51,617 nt of DNA from Alistipes sp. (GTDB lineage: Bacteria; Bacteroidota; Bacteroidia; Bacteroidales; Rikenellaceae): NCBI GenBank assembly GCA_017937765.1, contig JAGBCY010000014.1:1-51617 (forward strand), written 5' to 3'. The notes below the pieces were generated by a model. That model did not search any database and had not been told where the DNA came from. It worked only from the letters and a program-made list of their open reading frames with translations. Below, piece by piece: positions 17,685-25,330 of the stretch; the stretch's first letter is position 1; the number at the start of each line of letters is the position of its first letter. The position numbers were made by a program, and so were the translations under genes.

Positions 17685-18302
17685 ATGAAGAGTATACGAA
17701 ATATCATCTCAGTGCTCGTTGTGCTTTGCGCCGTGCTTCTCGGCGTGGGGTGTAACAACGACACCGATACTGTGCTTACAGCGCAGCAGAGTGCCATCGA
17801 GAAGTATCTCACTGGCTCGCACCAGCCACGTCTTATCCCCGAGTCGGACTTGGGAGAATCTTTGGAGGAGACCCCTGCGTTCTATACGCGTTGGGGCTTG
17901 GATCTCTATCGCTACATCGCAACATACTACGACGAGGGTCGTGAGTCACGCCCCGTGGTTGCACGTAACTCGACAATCGAGATTGTCTACACGGCATATA
18001 TCTTCAAGAGTGGCAGCCCCACGGTGACGGATATGTTTGCTACCAACGATGCCGAGTCGTTGGCCAAGCTCGAGGAGGCGGGTCTCGACACGGAGTATGA
18101 GTGGACCACCGACCCGATGGAGATAACCATCGGTCAGTCGCAGCTTGTCGATGGTTTGGAGACGGCACTCGAGGGCTGTCGCGAGGGTGATAGCGTGGAG
18201 GTGTATATGACCTTCGAGCAGGGCTATGGCAACAACTACATCGGTAAGGTGCCCAGCAAGTCGTCGCTCGTGTGGTTTATTGATATTATCTCGGTGAAGT
18301 AA
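17685..18302 (+). CDS. FKBP-type peptidyl-prolyl isomerase lipoprotein
   Basis: A 205-residue lipoprotein (lipobox LGVGC, Cys23) with a C-terminal FKBP domain. The pattern includes NSTIEIVYTAYIFKSG, then VDGLETALEGCREGDSVEVY and a final strand LVWFIDIISV. It would assist folding of proteins in the periplasm or on the outer membrane; GldI-like FKBP lipoproteins are common in the phylum. The canonical aromatic active-site residues are only partly kept, so catalysis is uncertain. The ATG at 17685 is chosen over an in-frame upstream TTG because the -7 box TACCTTTG (17662-17669) overlaps the latter. The next gene starts 26 bp after the stop, so the two form an operon. Confidence 0.85.
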   Translation: MKSIRNIISVLVVLCAVLLGVGCNNDTDTVLTAQQSAIEKYLTGSHQPRLIPESDLGESLEETPAFYTRWGLDLYRYIATYYDEGRESRPVVARNSTIEIVYTAYIFKSGSPTVTDMFATNDAESLAKLEEAGLDTEYEWTTDPMEITIGQSQLVDGLETALEGCREGDSVEVYMTFEQGYGNNYIGKVPSKSSLVWFIDIISVK

Positions 18303-18328
18303 CTGAATAGAAAGATTGAGTAGAAGAT

Positions 18329-19909
18329 ATGAGAAATATAGTTAATACGCTGGTTGTACTTCTTGCCGCTGTGGTGGCTCTGTCGTCGTGTGTCGAGGAG
18401 CCTATTATGTCGTTTCAGGAGGTGGAGCAACGCTCGCTTAGAGCGTGGATAGAGAAGTATCACCCCGAGCTTAGGGATAACTACCAAGAGGAGGGTGGCT
18501 ACTATGTCGAGGTGCTGGACTATGGCGTTCAGGACTCGGTGGCCATCACGGGTAGCGATGTGTGGGTGTGGTACGACTTCACGAACCGCGACCTTCAGGG
18601 TAATGTCTGCGAGACGCGCGACTGGCTTATGGCCTATCAGCTCGGCACCTATACCGACCACACGCACTATAACCCCACGTTCCGCTTCAGCGGTGCAAAC
18701 AGCCATACGCTTATGGAGGGTACCTATCTGGCGACGTTTAATAAGCTGAAGATACGAAACGCAGAGAGCGGACAGATCGAGGAGATGGATGTGCGCTACG
18801 GCACACGCCTGCGCCTCTACCTGCCATCGTCGGTGTCGGCAAGTACGACGATTGATGGTGGCTATGAGGGTCAGTTCACGATGGATGAGAATAAACCACT
18901 TATCGTTGAGATGACGCTCTATGGCCATATCTCTAATCCTGTTGCCTATGAGGGTGAGAGGGTCGATGCCTTTGCCGAGCGTAACGGCGGAGTGTGCGAG
19001 GAGCATAAGGCTAAGGATGAGGATGATAGCTCGGAGGAGGCTCGCCGCCGCCGTGGTGTAACGCGTGCCGAGGAGGACGATTCGGAGAGTGACGAGGAGG
19101 TCGATACACGTCCGTTGGAGTTCTTCGATGGTCGTTGGCATCAGCCTGTCGATACGCTTGAGCACCTCTATGTGAACTATGCCTACTCGCCCGAGACCGT
19201 GGCGTTCGACTTCGCCACGACGGATAGAGATCTCTATCCCAACGAGAATCGCTACAATGCGGGTACGGTATATAGTACACTGGACGGTGTAAGCCAGCTT
19301 AGCGACCTCGATCGCCGCATCAACGAGGCCCTTGTCGAGCGTTTTGGTCGCGGTATCACACGCGACGAGGTGCTCGAGGCCGACTCGTTGAAGGTGAACC
19401 CCACGGCAAAGTTGTGGTACGTGGGACGATTCCTCGATGGTTATATCTTCGACACGAACATCGACGAGGTTAAGGAGATTGTCTTTGGTAAGGTAGAGAA
19501 TCCGGGTACGGCTCTCGATTTCGACACGCGTAATCCGAAGGATAATAGCTATATCCTTGCGTGGAACTACGCTATCCCCACGTTGCGCTATGGCCAGTGG
19601 GCTACAATCCTCACGGTGTCGACCTATGCCTATGGTATCAAGGGTCAGGTGGGCTCGCACACCTCGACTACGACGGGAACAAACGACGCCTACTACGACG
19701 CGATGAATTACTATAACTATATGAACTATATGAATAGCTACTACGGCTATGGTTATGGTAATATGTACAACTCAGGCTACTACGGATATAACCCCTATTA
19801 CTACGGTTATACCTACGATACGAATAACTCGACAACTACCGTGACGACTACCTCTACCGAGATTCAGTCCTACACGCCGCTTATCTTCCAGGTATTTGTC
19901 GAGGAGTAA
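18329..19909 (+). CDS. Lipoprotein with two FKBP-like domains and a tyrosine-rich insertion
   Basis: A 526-residue lipoprotein (lipobox ALSSC, Cys21). Residues about 25-220 look like a first, divergent FKBP-like domain (VWYDFTNRDLQGNVCETR). A strongly charged linker (about 225-270) carries EEARRRRG and acidic runs. From about 360 a second FKBP domain shows GRFLDGYIFDTN, then AIPTLRYGQWATILTVSTYAYG and the last strand TPLIFQVFVEE. Between those last two elements, where FKBP normally has a short loop, lies an insertion of about 55 residues. It includes a 44-residue stretch (454-497) with 19 tyrosines, many Asn, Gly and Met, and then a Thr-rich run. It is probably exported to the outer membrane with the upstream FKBP lipoprotein. 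The fold assignment is by motif only. Confidence 0.78.
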   Translation: MRNIVNTLVVLLAAVVALSSCVEEPIMSFQEVEQRSLRAWIEKYHPELRDNYQEEGGYYVEVLDYGVQDSVAITGSDVWVWYDFTNRDLQGNVCETRDWLMAYQLGTYTDHTHYNPTFRFSGANSHTLMEGTYLATFNKLKIRNAESGQIEEMDVRYGTRLRLYLPSSVSASTTIDGGYEGQFTMDENKPLIVEMTLYGHISNPVAYEGERVDAFAERNGGVCEEHKAKDEDDSSEEARRRRGVTRAEEDDSESDEEVDTRPLEFFDGRWHQPVDTLEHLYVNYAYSPETVAFDFATTDRDLYPNENRYNAGTVYSTLDGVSQLSDLDRRINEALVERFGRGITRDEVLEADSLKVNPTAKLWYVGRFLDGYIFDTNIDEVKEIVFGKVENPGTALDFDTRNPKDNSYILAWNYAIPTLRYGQWATILTVSTYAYGIKGQVGSHTSTTTGTNDAYYDAMNYYNYMNYMNSYYGYGYGNMYNSGYYGYNPYYYGYTYDTNNSTTTVTTTSTEIQSYTPLIFQVFVEE

Positions 19910-19941
19910 TGCGCGCTTAGACCGTTCGCGGAGCTATTGAT

Positions 19942-20331
19942 ATGAGCATTGAGGAGATACGCAACTACTGCCTCGCATTGCCCTATGCCGAGGAGACGAT
20001 GCCCTTTGACGATACCACGATTGTGTATAAGGTCGGAGGACGATGGTTCGCTGTCGTCGATATAGAGGATAACCGCCACGTGGTTGTCAAGGCCGACCCC
20101 GATTTGGCCATCGAGCTTCGCGACCTCCATCCCGAGGTGACGGCAGCGTGGCACTTCAATAAGCGTCATTGGAACGCGGTGCGTCTGGATGGTGATCTTG
20201 CGGAGAGCTTTATCTACGAACAGGTGCTCAACTCCTACCTCCTTGTCATTAGAAAGAACGTAACACCCAAGGCCTACCGTTTGGAGATCGAGGCTGCCGC
20301 CCGCAACTATCTCGAGTCGCAGACACGCTAA
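19942..20331 (+). CDS. MmcQ/YjbR family protein
   Basis: A 129-residue CyaY-like-fold protein. It has the N-terminal helix with CLALPYAEETMPFDD, the core KVGGRWFAVVDIE, and the C-terminal region HWNAVRLDG followed by a helix ending in NSYLLVIRK. MmcQ/YjbR proteins are described as DNA-binding-like but their role is unknown. It follows the FKBP operon by 32 bp on the same strand and could be its last gene. It converges on the DJ-1 gene with only 28 bp between. Confidence 0.87.
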   Translation: MSIEEIRNYCLALPYAEETMPFDDTTIVYKVGGRWFAVVDIEDNRHVVVKADPDLAIELRDLHPEVTAAWHFNKRHWNAVRLDGDLAESFIYEQVLNSYLLVIRKNVTPKAYRLEIEAAARNYLESQTR

Positions 20332-20359
20332 CTATTATATATAAGGTATTCCGAGCTCT

Positions 20360-20920
20360 CTACCTCGCGACCTCCATCCCGCGATATACGCGCGAGAGTG
20401 TCTCGCTGTCGACCAAGCGCGCAGCTACGGCCAGAGCGAAATCTATCGACACACCGGCACCCGCCGCCGTTATCAGGTTGTCGTCCTCGACAACCGCGCC
20501 GCCCTCGTAGTTATAGTCGCCCATCTCCTCGACAACGGTCGAGTGGCAGGTGAGGTGTCGGCCGCGAGCTATGCCCGCTGCGGCCAATACTGTGGGTGCT
20601 CCGCAGATGGCGGCCACGATACGCCCCTCCTCGTAATAGTCCGTGACGGCACGACATACAGCCTCGGAGTTTCGTAGGTTGATGTATCCGGGGTTGCCAC
20701 CGGGAAGGATTATGGCGTCGCCCGTTGCAAAGTCCGCATCCTCGATAAGCAGGTCGGCACGCAAAGTGACAAGTCCGTGCGACGAGGTGATGTCGCGATT
20801 ACTGCCAACAGCAACCCTCACAACCTCAACACCTGCACGGTTCAAAACATCTATTGGTGCGATGGCCTCGACACACTCGAAACCATCGGCAAGAAGGATA
20901 TAGGCTCGTCTCTTAGTCAT
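20360..20920 (-). CDS. DJ-1/PfpI family protein (YajL-like)
   Basis: A 186-residue member of the DJ-1 superfamily. The nucleophile elbow Cys is in AAICGAPTVL, and the partner acid is Glu in ADGFECVEAIAP, as in YajL and human DJ-1. The N-terminus AYILLADGFE is typical. Family members act as oxidative-stress chaperones or glyoxalase/deglycase-like enzymes; which applies here cannot be told. The ATG is 2 bp after the aroB stop, so it is in the aroB operon. Confidence 0.9.
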   Translation of the reverse strand: MTKRRAYILLADGFECVEAIAPIDVLNRAGVEVVRVAVGSNRDITSSHGLVTLRADLLIEDADFATGDAIILPGGNPGYINLRNSEAVCRAVTDYYEEGRIVAAICGAPTVLAAAGIARGRHLTCHSTVVEEMGDYNYEGGAVVEDDNLITAAGAGVSIDFALAVAARLVDSETLSRVYRGMEVAR

Positions 20921-20922
20921 AT

Positions 20923-21936
20923 CTAAAATAGTCGTTCAAATTCGTCAAATGGCATCTCCTCCACGCGGCAGTGGCCAATAGCCTCGGGCAGTACAACGCG
21001 TAGGATGTTGTCGCGCTTCTTCTTGTCGTGGCGCACCTCGCGAAGTATGTTGGTGAGGGCCATCGGCGGTGTGGTCGCGAAGCCGAGCCTCTGGAGCAGA
21101 GACTCTATGCGCTTAGCGTCATCCTCCGTGAATATGCCGTGGCGTGCAGCTGCACGCGCTATGAGCACAAGGCCCATAGCAACAGCCTCGCCGTGGTTTA
21201 CGTCGTGCGTCAGCTTCTCGATGGCGTGGCCTATGGTGTGGCCGAGGTTGAGCATACGGCGTATGCCACCCTCGCGTTCATCGGCCGCCACAATGCGGCT
21301 CTTAACCGCCACCGAACGAAGGACTATCTGTTGCATCGCCTCGCTGTTTTTGTATAGCTCCTCAGAGGCATTGGCCTCGATAAAGTCGAAGAGCTCACTA
21401 TCGCCGACAATTGCACTCTTAATCGCCTCGGCCATACCTGCGCGCCACTCGCGCTTAGGAAGCGTGCGCAGCATCTCGACGTCGGAGATAACGAAACGTG
21501 GATGCGAGAATGTGCCCACCATATTCTTGTACCCAGCAACATTCACACCATTCTTACCGCCCACCGAGGCGTCGACCTGACCCAATAGTGTTGTGGATAC
21601 GAAGCCAAAGCCGAGGCCGCGCATATAGGTCGTAGCCACGAACCCTGCAATGTCGGTGACGATACCTCCGCCAATGCCGAGTATGAAGGTTGAACGGTCG
21701 GCACCCATAGCCATCAGACGGTCGTAGATCGCAGCCGCTGCTTGCAGGCTCTTGTTTGCCTCGCCGCCGCCGATGATAATGTGTTCATAGCGACGCACAA
21801 GGTCGGGATAGAGGCGGTCGATGTTGGCGTCGGTTATGATGATGACACGGCCCTCGGGGAGTAGCTCTGCGAGTAGCTCCGTGGCACGCCCTACGTAGAG
21901 CGTCGATGAGTTGTTTATGGTGATGGTCTGTCTCAT
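20923..21936 (-). CDS. aroB: 3-dehydroquinate synthase
   Basis: A 337-residue NAD- and metal-dependent enzyme for the second step of the shikimate pathway. It shows the glycine-rich GIGGGIVTDIAGFVATTYMRG, the substrate region STTLLGQVDASVGGKNGVN, and the metal-binding histidines in RMLNLGHTIGHAIE and HDVNHGEAVAMG. It is transcribed with the DJ-1 gene. A -7 box ends only 8 bp before the ATG, which implies a leader of a few bases. Confidence 0.96.
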   Translation of the reverse strand: MRQTITINNSSTLYVGRATELLAELLPEGRVIIITDANIDRLYPDLVRRYEHIIIGGGEANKSLQAAAAIYDRLMAMGADRSTFILGIGGGIVTDIAGFVATTYMRGLGFGFVSTTLLGQVDASVGGKNGVNVAGYKNMVGTFSHPRFVISDVEMLRTLPKREWRAGMAEAIKSAIVGDSELFDFIEANASEELYKNSEAMQQIVLRSVAVKSRIVAADEREGGIRRMLNLGHTIGHAIEKLTHDVNHGEAVAMGLVLIARAAARHGIFTEDDAKRIESLLQRLGFATTPPMALTNILREVRHDKKKRDNILRVVLPEAIGHCRVEEMPFDEFERLF

Positions 21937-21944
21937 AAGTGTTA

Positions 21945-21952
21945 CAAAGGTA
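21945..21952 (-). promoter_or_regulatory. aroB promoter
   Basis: The minus strand reads TACCTTTG, 8 bp before the aroB ATG. The resulting leader should be only 3-5 nt. Confidence 0.6.
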
Positions 21953-22012
21953 CTAATTTTATCAACATTGAAGCCACGGTCGTGGTGAAATAAAATTTTA
22001 TTTGCAAAAAAG

Positions 22013-22044
22013 TTGCATTATACTCGAATGTTTCCTAATTTTGC
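22013..22044 (+). promoter_or_regulatory. mdh promoter
   Basis: TTG (22013-22015), 20 bases, then TAATTTTGC (22036-22044). The leader is about 68 nt, without an evident structure. Confidence 0.7.
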
Positions 22045-22116
22045 AAAGATATTGTGAATAACAATCGCGGAGAGAACAAGACAACTAAATAATAACTTAA
22101 AAAACAATTTACAGCT

Positions 22117-23109
22117 ATGAACTTTCTTACTGAAGACAAGCTCGTTATCGTTGGTGCTGCCGGTATGATCGGCTCGAATATGGTTCAGTCGGCCCTTATG
22201 ATGGGTCTTACGAAGAACATCTGCCTCTACGACGTATTCTCACCCGAGGGTGTTGCAGAGGAGATGCGCCAGAGCGGCTTCGATAACGTTAATATCACGG
22301 CTACTACCGATGTGGCTGAGGCTTTCAAGGATGCTAAGTATATCATCTCATCAGGTGGTGCTCCCCGTAAGGAGGGTATGACTCGCGAGGATCTGTTGAA
22401 GGGTAACTGCGAGATCGCCGAGCAGCTTGGTAAGAACATCAAGACCTACTGCCCCGATGTTAAGCACGTTGTTATCATCTTCAACCCTGCTGACCTTACT
22501 GGTCTCGTAACTTTGCTCTACTCTGGTTTGAAGCCCGGTCAGGTGACTACACTTGCTGGTCTCGACACCACTCGTCTCAAGAGCGCGCTTGCTAAGAAGT
22601 TTGGCGTTATGCAGAGCGAGATCGAGGGTTGCGCTACTTATGGTGGCCACGGCGAGCAGATGGCAGTATTCGGCAGCGCAGTGAAGATCGCTGGCCGCAA
22701 GCTCACCGATATCATCGGCACCGAGGAGTTCCCCGCTGAGGAGTGGGAGGAGATGAAGAAGGCTGTAACCCAGGGTGGTGCCGCTATCATCAAGCTCCGT
22801 GGTCGTTCATCATTCCAGAGCCCTTCGTACCTCTCAGTTGAGATGATTCGCTCGGTTATGGGTGGTGAGGCATTCCGCTTCCCCGCTGGTACTTACGTTT
22901 CTAACGAGAAGTACAACCACATTATGATGGCTATGGATACTGTCCTCGACCAGAATGGTTGCTCTTACAAGATGCCCGTAGGTACCGAGGAGGAGATCGC
23001 TAAGCTCGACGCTTCGTACGCTCACCTCTGCAAGATGCGTGATGAGCTCGTTACGCTCGGTATCGTTCCCGCTATCGAGGAGTGGTCAAAGATTAACCCC
23101 AACTTGTAA
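22117..23109 (+). CDS. mdh: Malate dehydrogenase
   Basis: A 330-residue NAD-dependent dehydrogenase of the lactate/malate family. It has the Rossmann motif VIVGAAGMIGSNM, the NAD ribose site ICLYDVF, SSGGAPRKEGMTREDLLKGN covering the mobile loop, and the catalytic His region YGGHGEQMAVF. This is the Bacteroidales form that interconverts oxaloacetate and malate in the reductive branch to succinate and propionate. The codons are biased like those of highly expressed genes. Monocistronic, with promoter and terminator visible. Confidence 0.93.
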   Translation: MNFLTEDKLVIVGAAGMIGSNMVQSALMMGLTKNICLYDVFSPEGVAEEMRQSGFDNVNITATTDVAEAFKDAKYIISSGGAPRKEGMTREDLLKGNCEIAEQLGKNIKTYCPDVKHVVIIFNPADLTGLVTLLYSGLKPGQVTTLAGLDTTRLKSALAKKFGVMQSEIEGCATYGGHGEQMAVFGSAVKIAGRKLTDIIGTEEFPAEEWEEMKKAVTQGGAAIIKLRGRSSFQSPSYLSVEMIRSVMGGEAFRFPAGTYVSNEKYNHIMMAMDTVLDQNGCSYKMPVGTEEEIAKLDASYAHLCKMRDELVTLGIVPAIEEWSKINPNL

Positions 23110-23147
23110 TCTTTGGATGTAGCGACGCAAGCTGCGCGCATTAGAAT

Positions 23148-23188
23148 CATTGGGCTGAATGGGGTTTCTCGTCCAGCCCGATGTTTTA
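23148..23188 (+). terminator. mdh terminator
   Basis: CATYGGGCTG (23148-23157) pairs with CAGCCCGATG (23174-23183) with one wobble, followed by TTTTA. Confidence 0.8.
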
Positions 23189-23258
23189 TGGATAAGTGGT
23201 AGTGCGGCGGTAACTGACCTTTCGCATTGCTAATTACTCATTACTAACTACTAATTGT

Positions 23259-23612
23259 ATGAAGATAGCTGTTCCAACACGCGATGGTCACATCGACGAT
23301 CACTTTGGGCACTGTGCCTATTACACGATCTTCGAGATTGAGGACCGAACGATTGTGGCTACCTCGCGCCTCGACTCCCCCGAGGGTTGCGGTTGTAAGT
23401 CGAATATCGCATCCGTTATGGAGGAGATGGGTATCGAGGTGATGCTCGCTGGAAATATGGGCGAGGGTGCTAAAAATAAGCTCGAAAGCCATAATATCAA
23501 GGTTATCCGTGGTTGCAAGGGCGATATCGAGGCGGTGGTTAAGGGTTACCTCTTGGGCTTTATTATGGACTCAGGAGAGGGCTGCGACCACCATAACTGT
23601 GGCAACCATTAG
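23259..23612 (+). CDS. NifX/NifB-domain (dinitrogenase Fe-Mo cofactor biosynthesis-like) protein
   Basis: A 117-residue protein with the NifX-like RNase-H-type fold start MKIAVPTRDGHIDDHFGHC and the GNMGEGAKNKLE loop. Extra cysteines occur in EGCGCKS and at the His/Cys-rich tail GCDHHNCGNH, which could bind metal. No nitrogenase genes are here. Such stand-alone proteins are widespread in anaerobes and are thought to carry or insert metal clusters. No promoter box was found close by. Confidence 0.85.
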   Translation: MKIAVPTRDGHIDDHFGHCAYYTIFEIEDRTIVATSRLDSPEGCGCKSNIASVMEEMGIEVMLAGNMGEGAKNKLESHNIKVIRGCKGDIEAVVKGYLLGFIMDSGEGCDHHNCGNH

Positions 23613-23642
23613 TGGGCCGACGAGATAGATGTCATAACACAA

Positions 23643-23763
23643 GAGGCTGAATAAAAAGTATATTTTGTCGTTATGCTCGCCCTTAGAATGCTCATTTACG
23701 TCTGAGTAAACTCTGCTTTTTCGGGCTTCGTAAGCCTCAAACTATATCGTTTTATTCAACCTC
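23643..23763. repeat. 121-bp element with inverted terminal repeats
   Basis: Ends GAGGCTGAATAAAA (23643-23656) and TTTTATTCAACCTC (23750-23763) are inverted repeats with one wobble, and the pairing continues for several weaker bases inward. On the minus strand the interior is an open frame of about 35 codons without a start codon. The two arms and the lack of a gene suggest a small mobile-type repeat (MITE-like) or a structured RNA. I cannot tell which from one copy. Confidence 0.55.
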
Positions 23764-23765
23764 CT

Positions 23766-23816
23766 AACAAAACGGGGATGACAAACTTACTTTTTAGTCA
23801 TCCCCTTGTTGTTTTA
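23766..23816. terminator. Bidirectional terminator behind the thiamine operon
   Basis: GGGGATGAC (23774-23782) pairs with GTCATCCCC (23797-23805), flanked by AACAA and TTGTT. T-rich tracts occur on both sides. It ends the minus-strand thiamine operon 6 bp after its last stop and also faces the NifX-like gene. Confidence 0.8.
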
Positions 23817-23821
23817 TAGTA

Positions 23822-24361
23822 TCACCCATTGCCAAATATCGCCCCCGACATCGCTACGCCGCCAAAATGCAACGACTCTATGTAGGGAATCATCTCTGGC
23901 GTGACGCCCCCGAGAGCGATAACCCGATTGTCGATGATAGCCTCGTTAGCAGCTCTTTGCAACGCTTCGTGACTAAAGGCGGAGTGGTAGCCGCTCTTCG
24001 ATATGCTGTCAAATATCGGGCTAAGGAATACGTAGTCGCACTCATCCTTGTATCGAAGCACCTCCTCAAACGAGTGGCACGAGCGTGTGCGCGAGCCGTG
24101 GTATTCATCGGGTAGGTGCGTGATGTTTCTGTTTAGATGGATACCGCGCAGCGCAAACTCATCGTAGAGCGTGGGGTAGTCGTGGATGACGATCTTTGCC
24201 CTCTCATCCTCGGTAAGCTGGCTAAGCAGATGCCTGCAATAGCCGATGTCGGCCTCAGGCTTTCTTAGGTGGATGATATCGATGCCATCGGCAAGGAGGC
24301 GACGAATTATGGTCGCCTCGCTGTCGATAGCATAGGGTAGCGTTATGGCTATTATGCGCAT
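23822..24361 (-). CDS. Thiamine phosphate synthase-like protein (TenI-like)
   Basis: A 179-residue TIM-barrel protein of the ThiE/TenI family and last gene of the thiamine operon. It keeps DIIHLRKP at the N-terminal phosphate side, GIHLNRN, and FLSPIFDSISKSGYHSAFS, where ThiE proper has GPxxxTxTK. IALGGVTPEMI and GVAMSGAIFG form the other phosphate site. The altered loop makes a TenI-type thiazole tautomerase or an accessory function more likely than a second synthase. That is an inference. It starts 4 bp after the thi4 stop. Confidence 0.82.
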   Translation of the reverse strand: MRIIAITLPYAIDSEATIIRRLLADGIDIIHLRKPEADIGYCRHLLSQLTEDERAKIVIHDYPTLYDEFALRGIHLNRNITHLPDEYHGSRTRSCHSFEEVLRYKDECDYVFLSPIFDSISKSGYHSAFSHEALQRAANEAIIDNRVIALGGVTPEMIPYIESLHFGGVAMSGAIFGNG

Positions 24362-24365
24362 CGTA

Positions 24366-25139
24366 TTAGTGCTTTAGCTTCTCGATTATTAGCTCTGCAA
24401 CGCGCTTTCCCGATAGGAGCATACCTCCAAAGATAGGACCCATACGTGGTGTACCACTCACAGCCGAGGCCGCCATACCGCAGACATAGAGACCCGGGTA
24501 TATCTCCTTCGTGCCGTTAACAACCTCCTGCTCGCCCGAGACGACATCCAACGAACGCTCGCCGATGACCGCTCCCGTGTCGGTGGCGAGCTTGATGCCA
24601 TTCTTTCGCGCCACCGTCGTACACATCTCGCTATCGTGTCCCGTGCCGTCGACAACGCAGCGTGCCAAGATATTTAATGGGTCGACGTGCAGACCCTCGC
24701 GAAGCACCGGAGTCCAGTTTACCACCACGCCGCTCACCACGTTGCTCTTGAATATGACATCCTCAACCGAGTAGCAATTGAAGATCGTTGCACCCGCGTG
24801 TACGGCCTTATAGAGCAGTGCCGCGGTGCTCTCCACAGAGTCCATAACATAGAGGTTGCCGTCGTATTTCTCGTAGTTGATCCCGAACTCCTCGACCACG
24901 TGCAGAGCCTCCTCTTGTACGACAATCTGGTTAAACATCATAGCACCACCCCACATACCGCCTCCGGGTGAGAGCTTTCGGTCGAATAGTGCCACCTTCA
25001 AGCCTGCTTTAGCGAGAAAGTAGGCCGCCACGATTCCCGACGGACCACCTCCCACGATGGCTACGTCGAGTTCTAAATTCTTCTCCAACTTATCGAAGTA
25101 AGTTGAAACAATCCCCTGTGATACTCTTCTTTCAATCAT
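24366..25139 (-). CDS. thi4: Thi4-type thiazole synthase, sulfide-dependent form
   Basis: A 257-residue homologue of yeast Thi4 and archaeal ribose-1,5-bisphosphate isomerase-like Thi4. It converts NAD, glycine and sulfur to the adenylated thiazole precursor. The dinucleotide motif is DVAIVGGGPSGIVAAY, with GGGMWGGAMMFN further on. The site of the sacrificial Cys in yeast is a His here (GLHVDPLNI, His151), as in the archaeal enzymes that use free sulfide catalytically. VCGMAASAVSGTPRMGPIFG is the conserved C-terminal part. It replaces the thiG/thiH/thiS route, none of which is seen in the operon. Free sulfide is available to gut anaerobes. Confidence 0.92.
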   Translation of the reverse strand: MIERRVSQGIVSTYFDKLEKNLELDVAIVGGGPSGIVAAYFLAKAGLKVALFDRKLSPGGGMWGGAMMFNQIVVQEEALHVVEEFGINYEKYDGNLYVMDSVESTAALLYKAVHAGATIFNCYSVEDVIFKSNVVSGVVVNWTPVLREGLHVDPLNILARCVVDGTGHDSEMCTTVARKNGIKLATDTGAVIGERSLDVVSGEQEVVNGTKEIYPGLYVCGMAASAVSGTPRMGPIFGGMLLSGKRVAELIIEKLKH

Positions 25140-25195
25140 AGTTTTAATTTTTTTTAGGTTGTTGATTTATTGATTATTCGTCACATAGTGTATGG

Positions 25196-25297
25196 CTAAT
25201 CTTCATCGCGCATACCCACCTTTACGCTCGGATGTAATGTCCCAGTAATATACACTTTCTCCGAACTTGGATAAGAGATTCTCAAGTTTGTTTTCAT
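25196..25297 (-). pseudogene. thiC: thiC remnant, first 33 codons only
   Basis: Between thiE and thi4 lies a 33-codon frame whose product contains YPSSEKVYITGTLHPSVKVG followed by MRDED and a stop. This matches the N-terminal signature of phosphomethylpyrimidine synthase ThiC (SxKVYxxG, then a VxMR stretch), an enzyme of 550-650 residues. The rest of ThiC, with the radical-SAM Cys motif, is absent; thi4 begins 56 bp further on. It sits exactly where thiC would be expected in such an operon. The simplest reading is an internal deletion that left the start of the gene. Retention as a short leader peptide that couples translation to thi4 is possible. Confidence 0.75.
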
Positions 25298-25330
25298 TTT
25301 TAAATGTTTTAGTTGTCGGTTATCAGCGCG

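Noticed and set aside
18236-19660. 474-codon minus-strand frame opposite the FKBP-like lipoprotein
   Set aside because: Antisense shadow. The sense frame has a lipobox and FKBP motifs.
23643-23763. Minus-strand peptide as a real gene
   Set aside because: There is no start codon, and the frame is bounded by inverted repeats rather than by gene signals.
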